This document shows positions 11,358 through 22,627 of a stretch of 64,000 nucleotides of DNA, piece by piece (position 1 is the first letter of the stretch; each line of letters begins with the position of its first letter). The notes under the pieces are model-generated. The model saw nothing but the letters and a program-made list of their open reading frames with translations, did no database searches and was not told where the DNA came from. Made by a program: the position numbers and the translations under genes. The stretch is from Pseudopyrenochaeta lycopersici (Eukaryota > Ascomycota > Dothideomycetes > Pleosporales > Pseudopyrenochaetaceae), in assembly GCA_003313425.1 (NCBI GenBank), contig NHZP01000013.1:558001-622000 (forward strand). The letters are read 5' to 3'.

Positions 11358-12430
11358 TGTGTTGAACGGCGGCAGTTTGGGACTGCCTGGCTCCATGTGA
11401 CGAAGCTCCCCGCGGGAATGCCATTCTGGTCTTTCGCTTAAGCAACAACCAATGACGTACCACTGCCTCCATGGTCTCAGCCATCGGCCATTTCTCCTGC
11501 ACCATGACCGCCTACTTGTGTGCGCTCTAGCCCTTGTAGTAAATTATGAATTTGGCCCCAGACGGTCAATGGCTATGAATTCGACTATCTAGAGTCTTGC
11601 AGATACATTCTTTTCGCATTTTTAGGCATACAGCGCAAGGTAAGCATGATCCAACGGAGCATGTCAACGTTGTACCCGTGCTACAACGAAACGTGACATC
11701 GCTGATCTAAGCATGAGAGAGGCTGAGACTGGACACAACCGGCTCAAGCACCCGATCCGACATGTGTTAACAGATAATTCTGCCGATCTCTGGCCTTTCT
11801 CACGGGGTCAGATACTCATGACCTTGGAATTTGCCATACTGAATACGACCACGGTGCCTATCTTTGGCATCTATGCCCTTGATGATGACGCGAGAACTTC
11901 AGGACCACGTTTGGCTTTACGAAGAAGGCGTTCACACTGGAGAGACACCTGACGACTAGCTCTTGAGGGTACCTTTGCTTTGAGCATAAATACCCGAGTC
12001 TCAACCCGCCATTGGTGAGCCAATGGTCAGCTTATTACTCACGCTATCCAATGAAAGGCCAGCTGCAAGGCCAACTCCAATTCTGCACGAAGACTGGCCA
12101 AGAAATTCTGTGCGTTTGTACAGCCACATCAGTGTTGCGTTTGCCTAGTTGGATACAGAGCGGTCGAGGGCGGTGGCCGTTTATGCATTTGAGCCTTTCC
12201 TTCCTTCTACCTTCGCCACCTAAACGGCCCAAGCTATTGCAGCAAACTTCGTCGCCCAAGATAGGTATATAATCTCGCTCCCTCATCAGCTGGATCAGTC
12301 GATTCCTGTGCATCCGACTCCGTAGTCTATCGTTAACGCCTTAGAGTGATACAAATCTCTAGTTGTGCTCCACAACTCTACCACGCACCAAAGCAATCCT
12401 TTTAATATCCTATCCGAAAAGAAAACGAAT
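11358..12430. other. Intergenic between UFE1 and a secreted-protein gene
   Basis: No gene recognised. It contains a TATA-like element (ATAGGTATATAATC near 12260-12274) about 160 bp before the ATG of the next gene, which is probably its promoter. Confidence 0.4.
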
Positions 12431-13020
12431 ATGCGTTCCTCAACACTCACCACCATCCTCTTTCCCTTAGCCATTCTCGCTGCACCTTCCAATCTTGCAA
12501 CTCGGGCTGGCGATGAGCTATGTGCTCCTACCTCTTACACTCTATCCAACTACGTCCTTGTGACCTCTGCCTCTAGCGCCTATGTAAACTTCAACTTGAA
12601 GTCTGCTTTCACTGATACCACCATCATCACCGACGCGGTCATCGGCGGTGCTAACTGTGTTGCTGATGGTCCCACGATCCCTAACAGCAACGAATGTCGT
12701 GTCCAAGGCCGCAGGCTGCTTTTTGATCTCCGGGCATCACAAGATCAAGCGTACTACCAGATTACGCATACTTGGACCTGCAATAGGTACGTGCTCGTCC
12801 CGTTTACTCCCTCACTATGCCCTTCGCCACAATTGTTGCCCGTGTCAGACATAGAATCATCGCTAAAAGCCGCCATAGTGCCACTTGGATGTCCGGCAAC
12901 GCCGTCAAAATTGATCCACTAAACTGCAACGATTACGACGGTACGCGCATCTGTAGTGGTGGTCCTCAGACCTTTACGCCACAAAATGTGCAGAAAATCT
13001 GCGGCACTCCGACATGCTAG
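12431..13020 (+). CDS. Small Cys-rich secreted protein
   Basis: Exons 12431-12786 and 12855-13020 give 173 residues. The start ATG is followed by a signal peptide (TTILFPLAILAA, cleavage near residue 18) and a possible dibasic-free propeptide ending LATR. Eight cysteines remain after the signal peptide, an even number that suggests disulfides. The beta-rich N-terminal half (YVLVTSASSAYVNFNLKSAF) and the Cys spacing are loosely like the Alt a 1 (AA1-like) fold of Pleosporales secreted proteins, but I cannot confirm this. A size under 200 residues, secretion and Cys content make it a candidate effector or surface protein. The intron acceptor at 12854 keeps frame; the basic stretch just after it is the least family-like part. 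Confidence 0.75.
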
Positions 13021-16000
13021 TTACACATTGTTATCTTCTAGAATGCTCAATGGTAGCTTCTCGAGTTCTGAAACGAGATGAATACTTTTTATAGATGTAT
13101 TTCACGGGTGCATTGACTTTTATTATGGTCTCAGTGTGGCGATTGGAGTTCTGGAAGGCAGTATTTCTTCTTGGTCCTTTCCCTCATCACTAATTTACTA
13201 TCCTGAAATTTCGACATGTAAACCTGGCAATAGACAATACAGCCTTGAAAACCCATGTCAAGTTAATCTGATTACACCTTGCTCGCTTTACCGCTTCATA
13301 ATGTCCGAACTATCATACGCTTCGCCAAAGCCATCCTCATTTATTGACGACGTCTGTAATAGACGTGTAAGGGAGGTGCAAATTCAAGTAGGACGCGCAA
13401 TCTGATTGGCGCAAGAGCACAATGTTCGAAATATAAGCAGATGTGCGATAATGGCCTGTCATCAGTGTTGCATTGCGCGTTATATTTTGTCCCATTGTCC
13501 AAGTACCCTATTGAGGTTGGCTAGGCAGTTCATCCAAGTCATTCTAAGGTTATCTAAACCTTGTTCAACTAGTGCTCAACCAAGACTCAAGGGATCCAGG
13601 GCAGCGATTGGTCAAGCGTCAACAGGTGTAGTGATCGAAAACTCCTGGTGTCCATCATGCAGCGTAGACGAATTGGAGAACAGTTGGTGTGATAGAGACG
13701 GCTTAAGATGATGCTACTGATATAGAGCATTCCTGCTCCTGCTTTTGATACTGAATTAATTAGGTCTTGAACGAATAACACAGTTGACATGGCGATGTTT
13801 GTGGCATGATTATGGTTGCGAGTATGTTTCGCAATATTAGGTTCCAAGACGAGTAAGAATCCTCTGCCAACGCCACAGTACAGCATGTTCAAGAAGTGGT
13901 AGAGGACGACAAGACGATTTTCGTGAAGATATGGGATTTCAAGGGCCTTTCAGCAGACTGAATTCTTGTACTGAAATCCCGGATCACGCCTTCAAAGACC
14001 TTACATCCTCGTGTTTCATGACACAATATCATGGCCAAAACTTTTCAAACTCTACTTTTTCTCTTCCATCCGTCCTCATCTTCGTCACGACAACATCCCA
14101 ACAAGAAATTAGCAATATACAGTACATTTGCCGCAATCTCTACAACCAACTTAGCACACTCCTGTTTTCGAACTCGACTGAAGCGCCTAAAGCTAAGAGC
14201 GCTGTCAGGATGTGGCTCAAGGGCATTGCTTGTATGGTCCCAGGCGGTTGACATCAATGGTAAGGATGTCTAAAAGGTTGGCAAATCTCGTGGTGGCTAC
14301 CTGCGCGAAGAGTTGTATGAGCAGTTCGCAAATACGCAGGTTAGAAGTTGCGAGATTTACAAAGATAGGAATGAGAGGGAGCACAAGATGACGAGTCTCC
14401 ATCAGCGTTGCACCCGCTTGGTGTTGCACGTTGACGCTGAGGTAGGCACACAACTCGATCGCACAGCAACAAAGCAAATCCGAGCATCTGGCACGCACTA
14501 GAATTGCCAATGTTCCCGCATAGACCTCATAACACGTTAATGTTCCAATGTAGTTGGCGCAGAAGCCAAGTGTATAAAAGTCCTTGCGTCCATGGCAACT
14601 ATGGCATAGCAGCGTTAAACAGCAACGCATTTTAGTGTAGTTCTACAAGCTTTTCGATGACTGGAATAGACAAGCTACGTCGATCATACACGTGATTTGG
14701 AAGAGGTTTCATGACACGTAATCTAAAGGATGACCTGTTGAACTGATGACTGCTTAGCCCCGCTTAGCATTTTCGTCATAGGCTGAGTATGCACCTGTTG
14801 ACGTGCCTACTTTTATACTGTCAGCAACGGCCCGGCATCTTGCCATTAGGATGGAGAGATACTGAGGGCTGCAAAGCCCGAAATGACGTGCCATACGACG
14901 CATAGACGACAAAGTGGAGTATGCCATTGCTGGATTCATGCATTACGTCGATCTGCACGAACCACATTTCTGTGATGCGTCGTGTTTCGATCAATCGTGG
15001 TTCAATAGCAATGATGTTTCTAGATTCTAGGCAACTGACAGGTAAACAAATCCTCAGAATGTGCCAAACCCCTACCCACGATTCCAAACGTGGCAAGTAC
15101 AAAAACAACTTCACTCAAGCATGCTTATCAGTTAATGCTGAGAATGTGGCCATTGGGGCGCACGACGAGATGGGAGCCAAGCGTGGCAGAGAAAGGCATG
15201 AATCAAATGAGGGGTGCCTAGCATAGGCGTGGCGATATAGACTCAGGGTGTAGGACAGCAGATTTGGATTGATGAATTCGGTTTCGAAACTTTCATGCGC
15301 AGTTTCGTTTCGCCATATTTCTTGGTAGTGTAGAGTACATGTTTGAAGATGACATCGACTGTCTGTCAAGTATTTCACTATGCTGCAATTTCATGTCCAA
15401 TGATACAATGACAGTTGTTGAACCAAGATCTTTATCTACGGAGGATCTCGGCGTCACGTTGCGCATGTGGGGATTTTGCTGGGTCAGAGTCGCATCCGTC
15501 GCATTCGCGTTCTGTCAAACAGCAAATCAGCATTACTAGGTGTATGAGCATAGGTTCTGAACCGTCTGTTGTCAATTGCATTAGAGTGTGCCGGTCTTGC
15601 ATAAAAGTCACTGTGTAGTAGCGCCCTTGTCCAAAAGCACATGCTAAGGGAAGAGAAGGGAAAGAGATCCGTGCAATACACAGAATCGACATTCGTGGGA
15701 CCCTGGCTAAAACATGTGATCGACGGCGGGAGATGTTGTGATGTGAGTCTAGTGTCGTCCTTCTCCTATCTAGCCATGGCTAGGAAAGGATGCTGTTGAC
15801 CCAGAAGGGCAGCCAGAGCCAAGGATAGACTAGTTCCAATTCACGGACTCTTGAATCCTAATTGACAAAAGTAGTCAAGTGAGAAGTTGCAGGCACACTA
15901 AAACGCGGATTAGACTTTGTTCGGTGGGTGCACGATAGCTGCGATATGACCAAATATAGGTTTTGCCAGAGCCTGTTGCATCGTGGACATTTGTCGCTGG

Positions 16001-16850
16001 TGCGGTCGAGCATGACGTGAAACGTCGGGGCGTTCAACAGAAGATCTGAAAGAAGGCGAGGGTTGGCTAGACGGATGAAAATAGAGAAGGTGCAACAAGG
16101 TCGATATGGATAGTAGCAGTGGGGAAGGAACGAAAGAAGCCATGGTGAGCATCAATTGACGAGGAAAGCCCGGGACAGGTCTACTTTGGTGATGGTTCAG
16201 GCACAGACAGGAGGTGGTACATGGCGGCCGAGGGGGGTTTTGTGGTGCAGGTGTCCTTGCCTCGTTCCCTGAGGCACAAGCGTGGAGCGGCATGTAGAAG
16301 GGCGAAAAGAAAGTCGAAACCGTCGGTTGACTCTAGAGCGAACCTTGCGGAGGCGTCAGATGCAAAGAAGTATAGCGAACAATGGGGTACCAAGGATGGA
16401 TGCAGAAAAGCAATAGCGCGGCTAGCAGCCGTTCGCACTTTGGGCAACAGGGCACTGGGTGGCAGGGCGGCAGAATGGCACAAGGTGGTCTGAAGGGAGG
16501 TGGCTGCGTCTCAATAACGCGGGCTGCAGGAGGAGTGTGTGATTGTCAGATTGTCAGCCGGAAAGTGGTGGAACCCCGGTGCAGCGGCGGGCACTGTCTG
16601 CGGACGGTCGAGGGACAGCCATTTGGAAGATTTGGGGATATTGCTGCTGAGCAGCGACAATCAAAATTTGAGCAAGATGCAGAGCACGAGCGGAGGGCAG
16701 CGGCGAAGTTGGTGAGGGCTCGCCATTGGCAAAGGACAGGCAAGCCCCTGTTGCGCCGAAATGAAAAGGCTCGGCAGGGCCAGGGCGGGCGGCCGGTGCG
16801 CCGCCTGTAATTGGCGGTACGCCTGTTGTGATTGGTGGGGCCAGTCTGCA
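13021..16850. other. Gene-poor block
   Basis: Nearly 4 kb without a gene I can support. Frames on the minus strand at 13587-13892 and 14217-14630 encode hydrophobic stretches but lack joinable splice sites and clear starts; they may be remnants of a membrane-protein gene. From about 16.0 to 16.8 kb the plus strand becomes purine/G-rich, meaning the minus strand is pyrimidine-rich like a fungal 5' leader. A minus-strand ATG at 16143 opens 77 residues with a signal-like start (MASFVPSPLLLSISTLLHLL), unsupported otherwise. Confidence 0.4.
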
Positions 16851-18442
16851 GTGATTGGACGTGCGGCTGGAGGTCGCGAGAGGGCGAGCAGCAGCAGCAA
16901 CAGCAGCTTCAACGGCGGAGGAGGACACGGCTGGCGATCTGCAAACACGTTCGGGCTCCGCGTGCGCAAAGTGCACTTCGACGACGGGGCAGGATTGTGT
17001 GTCATGGCCGTGGGCATTCTGCGCAGTCTTCGCAGTGGTGAGAACCAGGGCCCATGCTAGTCGTGTTTGAGCATGGCTACTTGTGCGCAACCCAGGCGCA
17101 AATTAATCTGCCAGGAGCACCGTGGCGGCAAGTGCAATTAGCTGCTGCGAGGCCCGAGAGACACAATTCCGCTGCCCCATCACCAGAGCTGGCATCGTGT
17201 CGACGGCCGTCTACTGTTCCTCTGCCCTCTCTGCTCCCGTCGTCAACAGACTCGCGCCCCAAACACGACCATTCTCGTCCAGAGCAAGCGCCGTCTATTT
17301 TTGCCGACTATCGAATGCACCAGCCCGCTCCGAAACCCCCCGCCATTCCCCATCGAGAGCGGTCCGCAAGCTGGCGAACTGGCAAAAAGGCACGACTGCT
17401 GCAGGGAGCACACGCTTAGCGACTCGCAGCCTTTGCGCCTTGCCTCTTCCGCCCGCGTCCCCCTGCCATCGCTGCTGTTGCGCCTCGACACCTGCGCCAG
17501 CGCTGACGGCTGCGCTTCTGCCCTCTCCTCCCTCACCACCGCTCACGCCTCACGCCGTCTCCTCTCCCACCCGCCGACAACTCCAACGGGCGCACTCATA
17601 TACCTCCAGTGCGCACCACCCGCCCGTGGCATCTCGTGGACGCAACTCGACAAAGCCCGACTCACGACGCACCCGCCGCCCTTGGCCTCACGCTCCCTTT
17701 TGCACGATTCCCCGAATCACGACCGCTCCTTCCCACGCCCTTCCCTTCGTAATTGCAGCCGCCTCAGTAATCTGCCCGTTGCCCGCCAACGTCGCCGTCG
17801 CTCGTTTTTCATCGCACCTGACTTGTCGCCTGCCATCCCCAACAAAAAAACACGGCTCCCCCACGCCTCCCTCGGCTCCACCGTCAACCTCTGCTCAGCG
17901 CCTGGAGCAGTCGGCAACACTCGTGTGCTTTGGACCGACGTCCCGTGCACCATTCTTTGTCCAAGAGGGTGGATTGATCGCTGACGGCTGGGCGTGTATC
18001 AGAAGCTGGTCCACTTTGTCCCGTGTCCCGTGGACCTGGAACACGCGAACGAGTGCTACTCGCGAATCATTGGAAACAAGTCACTGCCAAACATGACGGC
18101 ATAGACAACACTACGACTCCATTTTCCATTGCGACGACGCTGCTTCTGCATCGTCCCGGCGCTCCACGCATCCTTCCTAGCTGCACTGACAGTCTAGTGA
18201 GTCTGCCCCATTACCGCTTCCCTCCCGTACAACCAGCTAACGCGGCCTGGCAGGTCCATTCTTTATCCATCTTTGACACTCGTCAAGTACATTCGTTTGA
18301 CCTAGTCCCGATAGTAGGCTGTTCCCAGAACCCACTGTACAGCCTCGCGTCTAACCACTCACAGGCCGCGAACATCTGACCCTGTTCCCGCCTCCACCGA
18401 GAAAAACTTAATTTGACCTAGTGATTGACGATAATCGTAAAT
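16851..18442 (+). promoter_or_regulatory. Probable promoter and long pyrimidine-rich 5' leader of MSB2
   Basis: From about 17.15 kb to the MSB2 start codon the plus strand is strongly C/T-rich with many CCC and CTC tracts and few G. This is the usual look of long untranslated leaders of fungal signalling genes. Long open frames in this part (for example 17122-18096) are a by-product of that composition: they are Ser/Pro/Arg/Ala strings without domains. Upstream open reading frames in the leader could affect translation of MSB2. Confidence 0.5.
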
Positions 18443-21400
18443 ATGCCGCGCTCGACTACCGTATGGGCCGCCGCCCTTGTGCTGGCTAGCTTTTCTGGCT
18501 CTGGCCCCATGCTCACCACGGCAGAGGCTATGCCAGCACCCGGCCCGCAGCAAACACAAGGCCGCCCCAGATACTATTTCCCGCGACATATCAAGCGACA
18601 GATTGTCACAAACATTACTGCCCCAGCAGTACCGACATCTTCGTCCTCCACTTCGTCATCAAGCAGCTCCGAGGAACAGCTCCAGTCACGCCAGTTCCCC
18701 GACTTCACATCCTTCGTCGAGTCGTTGTTCCGCGGTAACCCAGACTCGTCTTCCAACAATGGTTTCGTTAGCAAGACCGACGTTGATCCAACGAGCACAC
18801 TCACATCCTCGCAAGAGCCTATCGTGACTCCCGTTCCCGATAGGAGCCAGCGCTTGTCCGGCACTGGGAACTTGCGAGGGCCACCTATTCCAGTCTCCTC
18901 GTCATCTTCCTCCGCAGACGAGGGTATTGTACTGCCACCCCCACCACCACCAAGCTCTAGTGTTGGCTCGACAGCCCCGGAATTCGTTGCGCCCTCCCCT
19001 CTCCCAACACCGAGCCCTGAATCTCCCACCGAGAATGACGACCCGCCTCAGGTTGGCTCCACTGGTGGACTTCCCTCAGCAATTATCCAGCCTACCTCCT
19101 CGGCTGTACCTGAGCCTGTGATTGAGCCCGAACCAGTACCTGACAGCTCGCCAGCCCCCGCTCGTTCATCTAACCCACCAATAGTAGACATTGGATCTAC
19201 AGGTGGGCTTCCCGAAATCATTGTCCCACCCACTTCAGTTGCTGCAAGCTCTGAACCTGCTTCAACTGGGGGTCTTCCCTCGGTCATCATCTCGCCGACT
19301 CCTTCTCCTTCTCCATCGGCGGAATTGCCTGTCGGCGGACTCGTCTCGTCTCTCCTAGAACCGCTTATTGGGTCAACGGGCGGAGTTCCTTCATCCGTCG
19401 TTCAGGCAACCCCATCTGCCCCCCCTTCAGATGTGCCTGTATCTTCTGGCCAGTCTGGAGAGCGTGTAGCATCCACAGGAGGACTTCCAGATACAATTGT
19501 AGCCCCCACACCGGCTCCAGTCTCCTCTGCCGCACCATCCTCAGCTGATGCTTCTAGCTTTCTTGGACCTTTCATCGTCCCTGGTACGACTGGAGGCCTT
19601 CCCGAGAGCATCCTGCAGCCAACCTCGACTTCTGGCCTGCTCGGAGGCCTGCTGTCGTCACTCCTTGGAACTTTTGAGCCCACGCCCACTCCAGAGATTG
19701 GCTCTACTGGAGTTATACCCAGTAGTGTTGTTCTTCCTACAAGCGAAGCTATTCTCTCCTCTGAGGAGGTGCCTCTCGCACCGTTACCAACCTCTGGAAT
19801 CATTGTCGGAATTACCACCGCATTAGGCACTGGTGATGTGCTACCAACACCAACTGCTCCACTGCTGAGCTCTGAAGCCATTCCCACCTCGGAAGGGTCG
19901 CCCGTAAATTCTGGTCTACTTGGTCTACCCTCGATACTTTCATCGCTCGTGTCAGAACTGCCTGGCGTCTTGCCTTCCAGCTCTGATCTTGGTCCGACCG
20001 CGCCTACTCCTTCTCCCACTGTAATTGGTATTCTCCCTCCCGCCGTTTCATCATTGGTCTCCGACCTTCCCAGCATTCTATCATCAGCAGTTTCGGACCT
20101 CCCACCGTCTGCCCTGCCGACCGTACTGTCAAGCCTCTTGTCGGGCGCAGAGTCTCTTCTGCCAACAGCATCAGCTCCAGTTCCTGTTAGTAGCTTGCCG
20201 CCCCCTCTTCCATCTTCCGGCGTTCTGCCGTCCTCGGGATTCGCGTCTTCTCCCGGGGTGGTGGCCTCGTCCGATGTCGTTCCGTCTTCTGGACTTGTGC
20301 CCACGCCATCAGAGACCGCCAATATCAGCATTACACCACCTATTGCCAGCCCTACACCAAGTGCGACACCCTCAGCAAGCGGCATTCTACCCTCTTCAGG
20401 TTCTGTTGGAACTTCCGCGTCACCTGCTCCTACCCCCTCAGTCAGCCAGTCTCTCAGTGTTCCGGCATCCGAGGTGCCTCCGTCGACCATCTCGTCTGGG
20501 CTACCTAGTAGCGCTACTCTCACTCCACCAAGCTCCGTAAATGCAACCATCAGTGACGCACCTACTCCATCGGTCACGCCCAGCAAGAGCGAGTCTGCCA
20601 CTATTCCTATTCCAACCATTCCAAGCGTGACGAGCAATGCTTCCCCTGTGATCTCCCTCACGGCGACAGGAACTGACAGCGCAACAACTCTCATGGTTGG
20701 GACCAGCATCATCATGGAGCAGAGCACGGCATCATCCCCGGTTCCCACATCTAGCGGAATTCCTGCGTCCCTACCCAAGATGATTGCGCCTCCCGGAGTA
20801 GTTCCAACCCAGGTACCCCAGGATAGCTTTCTGGGTCAAGTTTGCTTCAAGTGGCCGTTGAACTACCCCTTTGTCTCTGCCAACAATGTTGGAAACCAAA
20901 TCTTCCACTATCTTCCAGTTGCTATCGCAGATGGTCTCAATATCTCACTTGCTGAAGTCCAGAACTTCGGATTGAGACCTCTTGACACCACATCATATCA
21001 AGGCTTCATCACCACCTTGGCTCTCTTTACCATCCCCAAGGATTTGCAGACGACACTCGCAGCCCAGCTTCGGAATCCTGCCGATGGCTTCTGGCACAAC
21101 AAGAACTCGACAGTTAATGCCCTTACAAGTCAGATCAACACTGCTTGCCCTCTTGCCGGCAGGATTCCAGGTGATAATAGCTCTCCCAACGATGTTGTTG
21201 ACCCTGCTGCTACGTCTCCTGGGGGAGCCGGTGACGGTGGTGCCCTCGGGGATGATATTGGCGCTAGTCGCAAAGTGAACTCGACCAGTGCCATTGTAGC
21301 TAGCAGTGCCATTGTAGGAGCTATCGCATACGGAGCAGCCATGTTTTTCGTTGCTCGTAGGTATAGGAACAAGCGCATGGCTCATCAACGCTCTAGCTCC

Positions 21401-21595
21401 GTCCCAAGCACAAGTCGGATGACGTATGGATCGATTCCCGGGGGAGCCGCTGCTTGGATGCATGGTGCCCGCAATGGCCGCATCACACCGGGCAGTCGAG
21501 GCAGCCACGGAAGCAGCAGCAGTCAAGGGCGCAGCATACGCACACAGCAAATATCAGCTCCTGTTATGGCTGAGAACTCTCTTGGCTGGAACTGA
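18443..21595 (+). CDS. MSB2: Signalling mucin Msb2-like
   Basis: Single exon of 1050 residues from ATG 18443 (the frame is open to 18425 only from TTG). Msb2 is a plasma-membrane mucin sensor upstream of Cdc42 and the filamentation and HOG MAP kinase pathways; in plant pathogens it helps sense surfaces. A signal peptide (AAALVLASFSGSGPMLTTAEA) is followed by about 750 residues of Ser/Thr/Pro-rich mucin sequence. This includes seven copies of a motif (S/T)TGG(L/V)P-x2-I/V-x2-PT between about 19050 and 19740. A conserved extracellular block starts near residue 794 (FLGQVCFKWPLNYPFVSANN, then NQIFHYLPVAIADGLNIS and TSYQGFITTLALFTIPKDLQ), matching the Msb2 membrane-proximal domain. One membrane segment (SAIVGAIAYGAAMFFVA) and a basic tail of about 80 residues end the protein. 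Confidence 0.88.
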   Translation: MPRSTTVWAAALVLASFSGSGPMLTTAEAMPAPGPQQTQGRPRYYFPRHIKRQIVTNITAPAVPTSSSSTSSSSSSEEQLQSRQFPDFTSFVESLFRGNPDSSSNNGFVSKTDVDPTSTLTSSQEPIVTPVPDRSQRLSGTGNLRGPPIPVSSSSSSADEGIVLPPPPPPSSSVGSTAPEFVAPSPLPTPSPESPTENDDPPQVGSTGGLPSAIIQPTSSAVPEPVIEPEPVPDSSPAPARSSNPPIVDIGSTGGLPEIIVPPTSVAASSEPASTGGLPSVIISPTPSPSPSAELPVGGLVSSLLEPLIGSTGGVPSSVVQATPSAPPSDVPVSSGQSGERVASTGGLPDTIVAPTPAPVSSAAPSSADASSFLGPFIVPGTTGGLPESILQPTSTSGLLGGLLSSLLGTFEPTPTPEIGSTGVIPSSVVLPTSEAILSSEEVPLAPLPTSGIIVGITTALGTGDVLPTPTAPLLSSEAIPTSEGSPVNSGLLGLPSILSSLVSELPGVLPSSSDLGPTAPTPSPTVIGILPPAVSSLVSDLPSILSSAVSDLPPSALPTVLSSLLSGAESLLPTASAPVPVSSLPPPLPSSGVLPSSGFASSPGVVASSDVVPSSGLVPTPSETANISITPPIASPTPSATPSASGILPSSGSVGTSASPAPTPSVSQSLSVPASEVPPSTISSGLPSSATLTPPSSVNATISDAPTPSVTPSKSESATIPIPTIPSVTSNASPVISLTATGTDSATTLMVGTSIIMEQSTASSPVPTSSGIPASLPKMIAPPGVVPTQVPQDSFLGQVCFKWPLNYPFVSANNVGNQIFHYLPVAIADGLNISLAEVQNFGLRPLDTTSYQGFITTLALFTIPKDLQTTLAAQLRNPADGFWHNKNSTVNALTSQINTACPLAGRIPGDNSSPNDVVDPAATSPGGAGDGGALGDDIGASRKVNSTSAIVASSAIVGAIAYGAAMFFVARRYRNKRMAHQRSSSVPSTSRMTYGSIPGGAAAWMHGARNGRITPGSRGSHGSSSSQGRSIRTQQISAPVMAENSLGWN
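19050..19740 (+). repeat. STGGLP mucin repeats within MSB2
   Basis: Seven degenerate copies of STGGLP-x-x-I-I-x-P-T-S spaced 40-80 residues apart, each followed by a Ser/Pro/Ala-rich spacer. Copies four and seven have V or I in place of L. The regular motif within otherwise free mucin sequence suggests duplication or a selected structural role. Confidence 0.75.
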
Positions 21596-22627
21596 TGAGT
21601 GCTCTTGTCATGCACCCACCACACGAGAGCCCGTGTGGATGTATCATATATCGAACACAGCAGGCTCACTGTGGCGAAGCGGCCTGCTGAAGCCTTTTTG
21701 ATGTATTTATCCTTTCGGCGCCTGCAACGGCTATTACGGCATATCTCTTCCGACTTCTGCTACCATCTATCTCGCCAACCGCACCCAAGCTATGCATCTG
21801 CATCTAGCCCGCGAAGCCAGCTCTCCCAACTTGTCGATTTACCGTTCGGACACTCTCATTAAACATGACCATAAACCCGATACTCTACTTTAACATATTT
21901 TTTTTTCTCTCGAATTTCTTTGTATTTCCCTTCTTAGATACCAGGTCTACGCTTGAGGCTACAAGCTAGACCGTTTTTCTCGTCGATCTGTTGATTGGCC
22001 ACTTATTGCCATGGGCGGAAGGTTTGGAGCTTGAAGCACAATATTCATTAGCCGCTGTCTGCATGGAGGGTGATGCGAGGAGGGGGTGCAGAAGGGCACT
22101 TGTGGGGAGGCTTATTCCGAGTATATAGTTGTAGGAGCGGAATTGAGAAAAGTTCACCATATCTTGAAGGGCATTCTGCTCTGCCTGGACCGTCTAGTGA
22201 AGCCCAATGCTCCTACATGGCCGTCCACTGAGTGCTGTGCCCCTGCGAGCATCGTCGATTCAGGTGAGATCTACACAGTGCAGCTAATAGAGGCGGCAAT
22301 GTTGCGCATTTCGTCTGCAATCAACACCTTGTTATGGTTCCTGCCACGTTAGGCAAGAGGGCGTGAACCCTTGTGGAAGTCTTGGCGGAGACTTGGAACA
22401 TCGAACACATCGCGGAGGTGAGGCAGGAGCAATTCCCACGACTTGCTGCACAGCGCCCACCCTCTCTCGACTTGGACATTTTTCGCCCGCCTGTTTCCGT
22501 CTACTGTTCTCTTCTGAAGCCGCTTTTGGCACCTGCCTGCGCGCTCGTGGACTGGCTATAAGAGCCACGTCTCATTATACACAGCGGTGGGGTCTGGCCT
22601 CAGCAACACACAACCCAGACAGCGAAG
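21596..22627. other. Intergenic between MSB2 and coatomer beta-prime
   Basis: MSB2 3' flank, then the coatomer promoter. A TATA-like GGCTATAAGAGCC lies at about 22552-22564, about 65 bp before the coatomer ATG. No gene recognised. Confidence 0.5.

Noticed and set aside
14217..14630. Hydrophobic minus-strand frame that could be a membrane protein
   Set aside because: No usable start, no in-phase splice partner with 13587-13892, and no family motif; at most a remnant.
15910..16293. 127-codon minus-strand frame with signal-like segment
   Set aside because: Only the composition and a hydrophobic start support it; there is no conserved motif, so it is mentioned only as a possibility.
17122..18096. 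Long plus-strand open frame of 324 codons upstream of MSB2
   Set aside because: Its product is a string of Ser, Pro, Arg, Ala and Cys driven by C/T-rich DNA; overlapping frames are also open, and no domain or splice pattern exists. It fits a 5' leader.
19402..20778. 458-codon minus-strand frame
   Set aside because: It is the antisense shadow of the MSB2 mucin repeats; low complexity keeps the opposite frame open.
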